A stretch of DNA of 41,166 bases. Origin: JBGSWL01 sp041752455. GTDB taxonomy: Bacteria; Pseudomonadota; Alphaproteobacteria; Rhizobiales; Rhizobiaceae. A program made the translations under genes and the position numbers. The stretch's first letter is position 1. The number at the start of each line of letters is the position of its first letter. Below are positions 7,415 to 15,959 of this stretch, piece by piece. The stretch spans positions 1-41,166 of the forward strand of contig JBGSWL010000073.1 of assembly GCA_041752455.1 (NCBI GenBank), in the 5' to 3' direction. The notes beneath the pieces were generated by a model. That model saw only the letters and a program-made list of their open reading frames with translations, was not told the origin of the DNA and made no database searches.

Positions 7415-8130
7415 AGCCGCGTCTCCGGCCGGATCGCATGCAGCAGGCGTGCGCCGAACGACAGTGTCAATGGCGAGCGTCCGGTCACCATGGCCCGCTC
7501 GACCATCGCCGCCATCACCGGCGCCGGGGTAAACATTCCGCCAAGCCGCCCGGGGTCAAAGCCGGCCTTGGCGTGCATGGGCGTGGCGGTCGGTCCGGGA
7601 TGGACGATTTGCACGGTCACACGTCCCTGCCATTCGGCGCGCAGCGCCCGGGCAAGACCATCGAGTCCGGCTTTCGAGGCGGCATAAGACGGGAAGTTGG
7701 CGGCACCCGTGTGCGCAACAGAGCCGACCAGCGTCAACGTGCCGCCGGTCTTTTCCAGCCACGGAAACAGCGCCCGCGCCAGCAGAACCGGGGCCAGAAG
7801 GTTGACATCCAGCGTCTCGCGGATGCGGGCTTCCTCCTCGACACCGGCGGCGGTTACGAGATGACCGGTCCCTGCGTTGAGAACCAGATTGTCGAGCTTG
7901 GTCCAGCCAGCGCGCAGCAATCCGTCGGCGATCAGGCGGGTTGCTGCAGCCGGGTCGGTCAACGGCGCGGCGATATAGGAAACGTTTGCCGGTAGAACCG
8001 CGCGTGCCGTTTCGACATCCTTGCGGCCGGTTGCCATCACATGGTGCCGCAAAGCGAGCCGCTGAACCAGGGCAAGGCCAATGCCGGAGGTCGCGCCTGT
8101 CACGAGAATGCGACGCTGCCGGTCCGCCAT
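7411..8130 (-). CDS. Short-chain dehydrogenase/reductase (SDR)
   Basis: A second classical SDR, 239 residues, with TGATSGIG at residues 11-18, NAG near residue 85, a Ser in TLVGSVAH and YAASK. The ATGRKD segment after beta-strand 2 carries an Arg-Lys pair, which often goes with NADP(H) preference. The ATG lies directly after the ribF stop codon (TAG-ATG), and the reading frame overlaps the next SDR by 4 bases, so all three are probably translated as a unit. The two SDRs are only distantly similar to each other and may act on consecutive steps or form a heteromer; this is a guess. Substrate unknown. Confidence 0.9.
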   Translation of the reverse strand: MADRQRRILVTGATSGIGLALVQRLALRHHVMATGRKDVETARAVLPANVSYIAAPLTDPAAATRLIADGLLRAGWTKLDNLVLNAGTGHLVTAAGVEEEARIRETLDVNLLAPVLLARALFPWLEKTGGTLTLVGSVAHTGAANFPSYAASKAGLDGLARALRAEWQGRVTVQIVHPGPTATPMHAKAGFDPGRLGGMFTPAPVMAAMVERAMVTGRSPLTLSFGARLLHAIRPETRL

Positions 8131-9132
8131 CTAGTCGCCCACGTCAAACGAGAGTGCTGCATCGAGCGCGCTCAGCGGAACCGCATCGGCCAGCATGGCG
8201 CGGGCGACGCGCTCGTCATGGCGCATCTGGGCGGTGAGCGCATCGAGGCCGTCAAAGCGTTCCTCACCACGAATCCGGCCGAAGAAACAGACCTCCGCCT
8301 CACGGCCATAAAGATCGCCGGAGAAGTCGAACACGAAAGTCTCCAGAAGCGGCACGCCGTCGTTTTCCACGGTCGGGCGGCGGCCGAAGCTTGCAACGCC
8401 ATCGCGCACCGGCTCGCCGCCAACCATGAACCGCACGGCGTAGATTCCGTGCGCCAGCGGCGTGTCGACCGGCAGCGCCATGTTGGCGGTCGGGTAACCC
8501 AGGGTGCGGCCAAGCTGCTGCCCGCTGATCACGGGAGCGGCGACGCGGTAGCGATATCCAAGCAGGCCATTGGCGGTTTCGATGTCGCCATCGGCGAGGC
8601 GTTCGCGGATATGGCTGGATGAGATGACTTCCGTTTCCCGGTCGCGAAGCGCATCCACCAGCGTCACCTTGAAGCCGAGTTTTTCACCCGCCTCCATCAG
8701 GAAAGCCGGGCCGCCTTGCCGGTTCTTGCCGAAATGAAAGTCAAAACCGGTGACCACGTGACGGGCACCAAGGCCGGTCATCAGCACATCAGTGATGAAC
8801 TGGTCGGCAGTCAAAGAGGAAAAATCGCGCGTGAACGGCAGTTCGACCACCGCATCGAAGCGCTTGCCGTCGACTGCGATGGCGCCGAGCACCTTTGCCT
8901 TCATGGCGGGTGGCGTGATGCGCGCCAGCGGCACGTCGGGCCGGAAGACCGAACGCGGATGCGGCTCGAAGGTGAGAACCACGGCAGGCGCACCGGTCTC
9001 GCCCGCGCGTGCCAGCGCTGTCTGCAGCACTGCCTGATGGCCACGATGAACACCGTCAAAGTTGCCGATTGCCACCGCTGCCCCGAAAAGCGCATCGGGC
9101 AGTTCGCCGAGTGCCGTGATACGAGGTGCCAT
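8131..9132 (-). CDS. ribF: Bifunctional riboflavin kinase/FAD synthetase RibF
   Basis: Makes FMN from riboflavin and then FAD. The N-terminal nucleotidyltransferase domain has GNFDGVHRGH at residues 23-32, the ATP-binding HxGH-type motif, and the ISSSHIRERLADGD segment near residue 180. The C-terminal kinase domain begins around GYRYRVAAPVISGQQLGRTLGYPTAN and contains the PTAN metal-binding motif. The length of 333 residues is usual. The upstream HAD gene ends 11 bases before this start, and the next SDR starts directly after its stop. Essential cofactor synthesis gene that normally anchors this neighbourhood in rhizobia. Confidence 0.97.
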   Translation of the reverse strand: MAPRITALGELPDALFGAAVAIGNFDGVHRGHQAVLQTALARAGETGAPAVVLTFEPHPRSVFRPDVPLARITPPAMKAKVLGAIAVDGKRFDAVVELPFTRDFSSLTADQFITDVLMTGLGARHVVTGFDFHFGKNRQGGPAFLMEAGEKLGFKVTLVDALRDRETEVISSSHIRERLADGDIETANGLLGYRYRVAAPVISGQQLGRTLGYPTANMALPVDTPLAHGIYAVRFMVGGEPVRDGVASFGRRPTVENDGVPLLETFVFDFSGDLYGREAEVCFFGRIRGEERFDGLDALTAQMRHDERVARAMLADAVPLSALDAALSFDVGD

Positions 9133-9143
9133 AGCCGTCTGCC

Positions 9144-10022
9144 TCAGGCCAGCTTCAGCATAACGCCGGCCGGATGTGCCGAGGCTTTGGCAAGCCAGGT
9201 GGCAAGCTTTTCGAGGTCCGGTCTTCCCGGTTCGCCATATTCGCGCGCATGGATGCCGTCGGAGATGAAGAGCAGCGCGACGCCGTTATCGATTGCGCCT
9301 TTGACGTCGGTTGTCACACCGTCGCCGATTGCCAGAGCCCGCGACGGATCAATCGTGCGGCCAAGCACCTTCGATGCGAGACGCAGCGCTTCCACATAGA
9401 TCGGCCGGTGCGGCTTTCCCGCAATCAGCGTGCGACCACCAAGCAGCGCATATTCGCGCGCCAGGGCGCCGGCACAGAAGACCAGACGGTGGCCGCGCTC
9501 GACGACGATATCCGGATTGGCACAGATCATCGGCAGATTGCGCGAACGCAACCGCGCCAGAAGGTCGGCGTAGGTGTCAGGGGTTTCCGTTTCATCGTCG
9601 AACAGGCCGGTGCAGACGATGGTCTGGGCCTCGAAATCCTCGACCAGTTCCACATCCAGACCGGCGAAGATCGACAGGTCCATCTCCGGCCCGATGTGCA
9701 ACATCTTGCGCGGGCCTTCGGCGATCAGCGCCCGGGTGACATCGCCGGATGTGACGATGTCGTCATAGGCCGCATCATCCACCCCAAGGCGTGCCAATTG
9801 GGCACGCACCGGCGGGTTCGGGCGCGGTGCATTGGTGATCAGGATCACGGCCTTTCCCGCATCGCGGCAGCGTTTCAGCGCCGCCGTTGCCTCCGGCCAG
9901 GCGACGACCCCATTGTGCAACACGCCCCAGACATCACACAAAATGGCTTCATAGTCGGCCAGCAAAGGGTCGATGCGGTCCATCAGCGCCAAATCCACGG
10001 TCTTTCCCTCTGTCATCCGCAC
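9144..10022 (-). CDS. TIGR01459-type HAD-superfamily hydrolase
   Basis: A 292-residue NagD/subclass-IIA HAD protein. Motif I reads CDVWGVLHNG around residue 30: the nucleophile Asp30 is present but the usual second Asp (DxD) is Trp, a known trait of this family. Later motifs are visible: VILITNAPRP (motif II region, residues 73-82), the Lys in IAGKPHRPIY, and AIGDGVTTDVKGA for motif IV. Phosphatase activity is plausible, but the missing general acid leaves it uncertain. It is the first gene of an operon with ribF (11-base gap), and a link to FMN/FAD or riboflavin phosphate turnover is a reasonable inference from that pairing. Confidence 0.9.
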   Translation of the reverse strand: MRMTEGKTVDLALMDRIDPLLADYEAILCDVWGVLHNGVVAWPEATAALKRCRDAGKAVILITNAPRPNPPVRAQLARLGVDDAAYDDIVTSGDVTRALIAEGPRKMLHIGPEMDLSIFAGLDVELVEDFEAQTIVCTGLFDDETETPDTYADLLARLRSRNLPMICANPDIVVERGHRLVFCAGALAREYALLGGRTLIAGKPHRPIYVEALRLASKVLGRTIDPSRALAIGDGVTTDVKGAIDNGVALLFISDGIHAREYGEPGRPDLEKLATWLAKASAHPAGVMLKLA

Positions 10023-10153
10023 TATTGCGCGAGGGATTAACCCAATCGCTTCACCGTGTCACGAAAATCGGGCTGTTGCGAAAGCGCGCACTATGAGAAC
10101 ATGGTTACGGAACGGTTAACCCGCCAATCTTCAGCCAGAGTGAAAGTGCGACC

Positions 10154-11341
10154 ATGGTCCGTCGCCTGATCAATGCTCTCGTCCTCGTCGGCGCCCTTGC
10201 GGGCGCGGGCTGGCTCCTGTGGCAAAACCGGGTCACGCTCGTCGCCGACATTCTGGCCCATGTCAGCGCCCATCCGGCGCTGTGGGTTTTTGCCGGGTCG
10301 GTCCTGCTGCTGATTTCAGTCTTGGTTGCGTTCGTTCTGTCACACCGCGCGCGTCGTCAGCAGCGCAATCTTCTGGACGCGATGCGCGTCGCCGAGGCCA
10401 GCGTCCACCGGTCGACTTCCACACCGCCAAGGGCTGCCGCACAGCCGGCGCAACAACGAACTTTGCCTGATGAAACAGTGCACCCGTCCCCGCCACCGCG
10501 CGGCCAACCGATCCTCAGCGTCATCGAGGGCGGGCGCGCGGAACAGATCCGTCCGGCCACGCCGCAAGAGATGGCTGTTCCCGATGAGGCGAGCCTGTCA
10601 TCGAACCTCTATTTCGAGCCGATCTGCGATCTTGCGACCGGAGCACTGCGCGGCTTCGACGTGGTGCACAAGATCCGTCCGGTTTCCGCCCATGCGCAAC
10701 CACGGTTCATCCGCAATCTGCCACGGGAGACTGCGACCGATCGGACCCGCTTCGAGATCAACACGATCGACCAGGCACTCGCCTGCGCCCGTCAGGCGAT
10801 CACCGGGTCCGGCGTGCTTTCGGCGCAGGATCGCATCCATGTTCATGCGTCGGAAGCTTTGCTGGACAACAGGAAGGCAGTCGGGCGGATCACTGCACTG
10901 ATCGCTGCCAATCGCGCCCTTGCTGCGCACCTGACACTTTGTTTTGAAGGAAACGTACTTGCCGGAAACAACCGCAATCGTCTGGTTGCGATCGAAATGC
11001 TGGCTGACGCGGGACTTGCGCTCGGCGCCAGCACGCCGGACTTTCATCCGGCGCGCCTTGACCAAGCGGTGACCAGTGCGCTGACGGTCGTCTTTTTCAA
11101 ACCGGACGATATCGACAGCGCTCAAGCGGACGATCCCGCCTCTGGTGATCAGGCTGCCGTGCTGGAGTGGTGCCGCCGTTTCGACATTCCGCTGGCAGCG
11201 CGCGGACTTTCATCGGAAGCCTCGATCATCGATGCCGTGGCTTCCGGTGCCCGGTGCGGTTGCGGCCCCGCAATCGCCAGACCTGTCCGGCTTCGGCGCA
11301 ACACGGTCGCCCTCGTCCGGGACAATGTGGCGCTGTCCTGA
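10154..11341 (+). CDS. Membrane protein with a degenerate EAL-like domain
   Basis: The 395-residue product has two membrane segments (about residues 6-23 and 43-65), a Pro/Ala-rich cytoplasmic linker to about residue 140, and a C-terminal domain beginning LYFEPICDLATGALRGFDVV. That line matches the start of EAL phosphodiesterase domains, but the Glu-Ala-Leu triad is replaced by FDV, and the catalytic DDFGTGYSSL region is not recognisable. It is therefore probably inactive and could bind c-di-GMP or a protein partner. The flanking regions give no operon: the HAD gene is divergent and the TadE-like gene converges 15 bases downstream. No strong ribosome-binding site precedes ATG 10154. Confidence 0.75.
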   Translation: MVRRLINALVLVGALAGAGWLLWQNRVTLVADILAHVSAHPALWVFAGSVLLLISVLVAFVLSHRARRQQRNLLDAMRVAEASVHRSTSTPPRAAAQPAQQRTLPDETVHPSPPPRGQPILSVIEGGRAEQIRPATPQEMAVPDEASLSSNLYFEPICDLATGALRGFDVVHKIRPVSAHAQPRFIRNLPRETATDRTRFEINTIDQALACARQAITGSGVLSAQDRIHVHASEALLDNRKAVGRITALIAANRALAAHLTLCFEGNVLAGNNRNRLVAIEMLADAGLALGASTPDFHPARLDQAVTSALTVVFFKPDDIDSAQADDPASGDQAAVLEWCRRFDIPLAARGLSSEASIIDAVASGARCGCGPAIARPVRLRRNTVALVRDNVALS

Positions 11342-11356
11342 TTGCACCCTGCGCGG

Positions 11357-12052
11357 TCAGGCCTTGCCGCATTTGTTGGTGAACGGATCGGTGGGCGTGC
11401 TGGTCAGCCCGACATTGGTCACAAACCGCAGCGGAAAGTAGCGGTCAATGGCAACGGACTTGTGCGTCTGGTTTGCCGCTGGATGATAATCGAAGACACC
11501 GAGGTAGTTGAGGGCGGGAGCGATAAAGAGACTGCCATCAACGAGCACGTAGCGAAGGCCTTCGATGCGCATCGCGGCCGGGACGTTGATATTGACGCCG
11601 GGCGACGTCAGTGTCGTATCGCGCCGGTAGTCCCACTCGACGTAACCCCTGAGTTGCCCGTTTGCCAACTTGACCACCCGGATCATCTGCAGACGAAAGC
11701 GGAAATCGAGCGCGCCGTCCCGGTTGAAGTCAACACCACTGGGACGCGGCCGACGTGCCCAGTTCCCGGCGGCATAGGATTCGTAGACAAGCTCGGCGAT
11801 CCTGTCGAGTTTGGAGCACGTCAGATCCTGCGTCTGCGCAGAGATGATGTCTCCGAGAGAATAGTAGTGGCGCACGCCACGCTTGTATTGCGTGTACACG
11901 GTGCCCGCATCGTAGGTGAGGAACGCAAACGAGAAAAAGATCGGCAGGATGAACGCCATCTCGACAGCAATCGCTCCGCGCTTTCCGCGCGCAAAAGCAC
12001 CTGCAAGATTGCCAAGCCGAAACAACGGTTTACGGTCTGCGGGTTCGATCAT
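11357..12052 (-). CDS. TadE-like pseudopilin/minor Tad protein
   Basis: A 231-residue TadE/F-type protein. A basic N-terminus (residues 1-25) precedes RGAIAVEMAFILPIFFSFAFL, the class III pre-pseudopilin signal with the processing-site Gly and the +5-type Glu, followed by about 180 extracytoplasmic residues. The start codon overlaps the stop of the upstream TadE-like gene by 4 bases (ATGA at 12049-12052), so the two are co-translated. Known TadE/F proteins are processed by the TadV/CpaA-type peptidase and act as minor pseudopilins of Flp/Tad pili. The periplasmic part shows no known enzymatic motif. The gene converges with the EAL-like gene. Confidence 0.85.
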   Translation of the reverse strand: MIEPADRKPLFRLGNLAGAFARGKRGAIAVEMAFILPIFFSFAFLTYDAGTVYTQYKRGVRHYYSLGDIISAQTQDLTCSKLDRIAELVYESYAAGNWARRPRPSGVDFNRDGALDFRFRLQMIRVVKLANGQLRGYVEWDYRRDTTLTSPGVNINVPAAMRIEGLRYVLVDGSLFIAPALNYLGVFDYHPAANQTHKSVAIDRYFPLRFVTNVGLTSTPTDPFTNKCGKA

Positions 12053-12540
12053 GAGTACGGCTCCGTCATGAATGTGAGGCCGGCCCGCATCGGAAATGCG
12101 TCTTCGCCGAAGATGAAGCCGTTGAACATGATGGACGGAAGCGAAACGATCGCTTCCACGCGCATCAGGATTCCGGCCACGCCAGCGGTGATGTTCCCGT
12201 TCACCGCAGAGTCGCTGAACTGGTTCATGTCTGAGTTGAAATACTTTATGTTGAGGGCTATTTTGCTCTCACAACTCGGAATGATGACGGTTTCGCAAAT
12301 CTTCTTCTTGTACCACTGCTCTGGCGTGTAGTTGTATTGATTGATGACCTCGTAGGCGTGGCCGGTGCGGACATCGTGGACGGCTTCTTCCAGCCCGCGC
12401 TGCACATTGGAGCTCATGAACAGAAAATAGGTGATCTCGAAGATCGCCATCATCGACAGGAAAAACATCGGCGCGAGAATTGCAAACTCGACCGCAGCCA
12501 CGCCATCCTTTTGCCTGACCAGTTTCTTCAGGGTCGTCAT
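12049..12540 (-). CDS. TadE-like pseudopilin
   Basis: A 163-residue protein with KDGVAAVEFAILAPMFFLSMMAIFE at residues 11-35: the TadE prepilin-like signal with a Glu five residues after the Gly and a long hydrophobic helix. The remainder is a short periplasmic domain with two Cys residues about 8 apart (KKKICETVIIPSCES) that may form a disulphide. It is the first gene of a two-gene unit transcribed away from the larger TadG group; 165 bases separate the divergent starts (12540 and 12706), and both promoters should lie there. Confidence 0.87.
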   Translation of the reverse strand: MTTLKKLVRQKDGVAAVEFAILAPMFFLSMMAIFEITYFLFMSSNVQRGLEEAVHDVRTGHAYEVINQYNYTPEQWYKKKICETVIIPSCESKIALNIKYFNSDMNQFSDSAVNGNITAGVAGILMRVEAIVSLPSIMFNGFIFGEDAFPMRAGLTFMTEPYS

Positions 12541-12705
12541 TGAGCCGTTCCACTAACCCGCAACATCCTGGCGTTGTAGGCCAAGAAAGTTTCCCGATGG
12601 TAACGGCGGGATTTGCAATTTCAGCTACAACCCGAACGCGTGTTTAAGGTGTGCCTGTTACAATCCCGGCTAAACACCGATGCCCCGGCTGGGAGAAAGA
12701 AAAAA

Positions 12706-14637
12706 ATGCGGCTTCTTCACACGCTCAAAAACAGCACCGTCCTGCGCAATTTTGCAGCGGACAAACGCGGCTCGGCCTATGTCCTGGCGGCACTCTCGAT
12801 GGTGCCGCTGTTTGCCATGACCGCTCTGGCCATCGACTACACCAACATGGACCGCATCAAGAGCGATCTGGAGACGGCAACCGATACCGTTGCACTGCAT
12901 GTGGCCAAACGCGTGGCGCTCAATCCCAACATGACGTCACCGGCGCTGATCACCGAGGGCAAGAACATCCTCAGCTCGATGATGCCCGGCACGACAGTGC
13001 AATATGACCGGTTCGACATTGAAGCCAACAGCGGCGTCGTGCGTATTGAAAGCAAGGCCGTGGTCAACACCCACTTCATGCATGCGTTCGGACACCCGAC
13101 CCTGACGGCACAGTCCAAATCGCAGGCCCAGTTCGGCCGCCGAGAGGTGGAAGTGGCAATCGCGATCGACAATTCCGGCTCGATGGCTTGGCTGACCACG
13201 GACAACAAGGTTCGCATGACCGCCACCAAGGCTGCCGCGCGCACGCTGATTGAGGCGGCGACTGAGTCGGTCGAAGAACTGGAAAACGCCTCGATCAAGT
13301 TTTCTGTCGTGCCTTGGCACACGCATGTGAGCCTGCCAGCCAATCAGACAACGGAAACCAATGGCACCCCTAAATGGTGGATCGACTGGGATGGGTACTC
13401 GACGACCCACTTCCGGCACCTGCCGCCCTACAAGTTCACATCGAACAATTCGGGCGCTGCAAACGGCGACCTTTGGGTCAATTTCCCGAAACGCCAAAGC
13501 AATTGGCCAACGACCGATAATGACGAGCACGTCTACTACGATCCGAACCTGCTTGCGGCACGCCTGCCGCTTGAGGTCGACGGCAACGGCGTCAATCTGG
13601 CCGCCCTCAAGGCGCTGAGCGGTGTGCGCGTCATATCGCGAAAGAACGTATTCGCAGCGTTCACAAACGCCACGTGGAACGGCTGTTTCGAGCACCGTGC
13701 CGGAGACTATCGCTACAGCTTCGACGAGCCGACGAAGTCCAACTGGCAGAATCCGTCGCTTGACCCGCAATTTGACGGCGACAGCCTTTTCGTGCCGCAT
13801 TTTGCGCCTGACGAATACGATTATGACGATTACTATGACTATTATTGGGGCGGCCACCGAAATGACTATGTCTACGACTTGGGCGGCGAAAGCGATTATG
13901 TCAGTAGCGACTCGGATGACAAGAAGCATCTGACCATCGCTTCGAAGCTCAGCCAATACACCAGTGACGACATCATTCGTGCGCGAACCAACAACACCGC
14001 AAAATACAAGGTCAGCACGACGACCCGGAACAGACAACATCCATGGGGCTATCCTGTCGGACCCAACGGATTGTGCAACACGGCCAAAGTGCTTCCGCTG
14101 ACCGACGATATTGACGCGATCCATGACGCGATCGACGACATGACGCCGAACGGCGGGACCGACCTCTCGATCGGCCTGGAATGGGCGATGCATTCGCTGA
14201 CGCCGTGGGAGCCGCTCGCGCAAGGAGGCAGCTTCAAAGATGCCCAGAAAATCATGGTATTCATGACCGATGGGGACAATTCGGCGGTTATCCCTGACCA
14301 ATATGTCAACTCGTACCAGTCGTTTGGCTACATGCGTGACGATCCATTTGACAAAGGCTGGTCAGATGCAGGCCCTTCCGCCACGCAGGCTAACGCTTTG
14401 CTTGACGAAGCGACAAAGGAATATTGCACCGCAATCAAGAACAGGGGCGTCAAGCTCTACTTTATCTATTTCGGTGACGCGAGTGCGAATGCACAAGATG
14501 TGGCCGCCCACTGTGCATCCACGCCTGAGACCTTGATCCTCGCCACGAATGCGGCGCAACTCGAGACCGCATTCCGCAAGATCGGCGACGATATCGGCAA
14601 GCTGCGCCTGACCAACTACACGCAACCTGAAGATTGA
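12706..14637 (+). CDS. TadG-like protein with von Willebrand A domain
   Basis: A 643-residue TadG-family protein. N-terminal ADKRGSAYVLAALSMVPLFAMTALAIDY is the TadG membrane anchor. A von Willebrand A domain follows with its metal site: DNSGS in EVAIAIDNSGSMAW, a Thr in NGGTD, and an Asp in MVFMTDGDNS. Between the strands is a long insert that includes an Asp/Tyr-rich tract from residue 369 (DEYDYDDYYDYYW and more). The frame is open to 12613, but ATG 12706 follows GGGAG (12691-12695) at 10 bases and gives a standard N-terminus. A terminator follows at 14665. In Tad systems such proteins are anchored in the inner membrane and reach into the periplasm; adhesion through the metal site is possible. 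Confidence 0.88.
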   Translation: MRLLHTLKNSTVLRNFAADKRGSAYVLAALSMVPLFAMTALAIDYTNMDRIKSDLETATDTVALHVAKRVALNPNMTSPALITEGKNILSSMMPGTTVQYDRFDIEANSGVVRIESKAVVNTHFMHAFGHPTLTAQSKSQAQFGRREVEVAIAIDNSGSMAWLTTDNKVRMTATKAAARTLIEAATESVEELENASIKFSVVPWHTHVSLPANQTTETNGTPKWWIDWDGYSTTHFRHLPPYKFTSNNSGAANGDLWVNFPKRQSNWPTTDNDEHVYYDPNLLAARLPLEVDGNGVNLAALKALSGVRVISRKNVFAAFTNATWNGCFEHRAGDYRYSFDEPTKSNWQNPSLDPQFDGDSLFVPHFAPDEYDYDDYYDYYWGGHRNDYVYDLGGESDYVSSDSDDKKHLTIASKLSQYTSDDIIRARTNNTAKYKVSTTTRNRQHPWGYPVGPNGLCNTAKVLPLTDDIDAIHDAIDDMTPNGGTDLSIGLEWAMHSLTPWEPLAQGGSFKDAQKIMVFMTDGDNSAVIPDQYVNSYQSFGYMRDDPFDKGWSDAGPSATQANALLDEATKEYCTAIKNRGVKLYFIYFGDASANAQDVAAHCASTPETLILATNAAQLETAFRKIGDDIGKLRLTNYTQPED

Positions 14638-14664
14638 TGACACCGCAAATCCGGGCCATTGCAA

Positions 14665-14694
14665 CCAAAGGCAGCTGAAAGGCTGCCTTTTTGG
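14665..14694 (+). terminator. Intrinsic terminator after the first TadG gene
   Basis: AAAGGCAGC (14667-14675) pairs with GCTGCCTTT (14682-14690) around a 6-base loop, and the T-run 14688-14692 follows the GC part of the stem. It lies 28 bases after the stop codon, so the following TadE gene probably has its own promoter in 14695-14797. Confidence 0.75.
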
Positions 14695-14797
14695 TGTGTC
14701 CGGTTGATTTGTCTCAAATTACGTGAACCGGTTTCGCGGAAATTAAATCATTAGCCACTAGCCTCGCATTTGCTTCAGGGCGAAGCGGGCGGTGCAT

Positions 14798-15340
14798 ATG
14801 GGCATGTTTGGCAGATCAGCAAAGAACTTTGCAAAGGATACGCGCGCCACGACGGCGATCGAATATGCGATCCTTGCTCCGATTTTTTTCACGATCATCT
14901 TCATCGGGATGGAGTTTTCCGTTCTGGTCTTCAAGCGCAACCACCTCAAGCATGTGATGTATGAGGCGAGCCGGATCCTGCAGACAGGCCAGATCCAGAA
15001 TGCCGCCAATCCGAAGTTCGAGTTCGAGCGCGAAATCTGCGCCGAGGCGCTGCATCTCTTCAACTGCGCCGACGTCTTCTATGACGTGCGCTCGTTCGAC
15101 CAGATCACCCAGGTGACCTTTCCGGCGCCGACCCTCGACGCCAACCTGAAACCGACGAATTTCCAGTTCCAGCCCGGTGGTCCATCGCGCGTCACGGCGA
15201 TGCGGCTGGCGGGACGGTTCTATTTTGCGACGCCATACATGGACCGCATCTTCGGCCTTGGCGGGAAGCCGATGTTCGTTGTCGGCCATTCGATCGCGAG
15301 AAACGAACCTTATGTCTGCACCAAAGCGAAGTGCGAGTGA
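14798..15340 (+). CDS. TadE-like pseudopilin
   Basis: About 180 residues. DTRATTAIEYAILAPIFFTIIFIGMEF near residues 14-40 is the TadE prepilin-like segment with the conserved Glu, here with Thr in place of the common Gly at the processing site. A periplasmic domain with several Cys residues follows. Starts are possible at GTG 14792, ATG 14798 and ATG 14804; a GGGCGG at 14787-14792 favours the ATGs. It begins a run of three closely packed genes: the next start is 7 bases after this stop, and the TadG gene after that is 30 bases further on. The product is expected to be a minor pseudopilin or assembly factor in the inner membrane. Confidence 0.87.
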   Translation: MGMFGRSAKNFAKDTRATTAIEYAILAPIFFTIIFIGMEFSVLVFKRNHLKHVMYEASRILQTGQIQNAANPKFEFEREICAEALHLFNCADVFYDVRSFDQITQVTFPAPTLDANLKPTNFQFQPGGPSRVTAMRLAGRFYFATPYMDRIFGLGGKPMFVVGHSIARNEPYVCTKAKCE

Positions 15341-15347
15341 GGACGCC

Positions 15348-15929
15348 ATGATGACCCGCATGCGCGTTCCGAACCTCTTGCAACGCCTCGCACGCGAAAA
15401 ACGCGGCGCCGCTGCAGTGGAGTTCGCTTTGCTGCTGCCGTCGTTGCTGGCGCTGAGCTTCGGCATGTTCGAGGTCTATTTCCGCTTTGTCGCCGAGGAC
15501 CAGTTCAACCGCTACGTCAATCAGACGGGCGACCTGATTGCCCGCTCGGAACAGATGTTCACCGCTGACATCAAGACGCATCTCGATGTGGCCGCGCGCA
15601 TCATGGTCGAAGTGGAGACCCATAATCTGGTCGAACTGCATGTGGCTTCGATCGGCTTCAAGAAAGACAAGACACCGGTGGTCTTGTGGAAACGCAGTTC
15701 AACCGTCGATGTGCTCGATGTCGATCCATCGGAAGCGGCAGGCATCGGCTTGGCCCTCGAAACGGTGATGCGCATCGAAGCGCACTACACCTACACATCG
15801 CCGTTCCAGTATCTGATGCAGCAGAACCCGATCCTGAAAAAGAAGGTCGTCTACTACAAGCCGCGCGTGACCCGCGCGATCGCGATCGATGGCAACGTGG
15901 CTGAAACCAACACCAACTGGGAAGACTGA
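15348..15929 (+). CDS. TadE/TadF-like pseudopilin
   Basis: A 193-residue protein. KRGAAAVEFALLLPSLLALSFGMFEVYFRF at about residues 18-47 gives the TadE/F signal and helix, followed by a predicted extracytoplasmic domain. An open frame reaches back to 15177 inside the previous gene, but ATG 15348 (or 15351) is preferred since TGAGGA (15338-15343) directly precedes it and the conserved N-terminus then starts normally. The ribosome-binding site overlaps the stop codon of the preceding TadE gene, which suggests translational coupling. The sequence is most like paired TadE/TadF proteins encoded before TadG in Tad loci. Confidence 0.87.
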   Translation: MMTRMRVPNLLQRLAREKRGAAAVEFALLLPSLLALSFGMFEVYFRFVAEDQFNRYVNQTGDLIARSEQMFTADIKTHLDVAARIMVEVETHNLVELHVASIGFKKDKTPVVLWKRSSTVDVLDVDPSEAAGIGLALETVMRIEAHYTYTSPFQYLMQQNPILKKKVVYYKPRVTRAIAIDGNVAETNTNWED

Positions 15930-15959
15930 TCGCCGAAAGGCGGAGGCAGGGAGCAGAAC

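Noticed and set aside
12613..12705. Longer N-terminus for the first TadG protein
   Set aside because: The extra 31 residues have no ribosome-binding site and put the membrane anchor too far from the N-terminus; ATG 12706 is well supported.
12937..14301. 454-codon open frame opposite the first TadG gene
   Set aside because: Antisense shadow; the plus-strand gene has a von Willebrand A metal site, a membrane anchor and a good ribosome-binding site.
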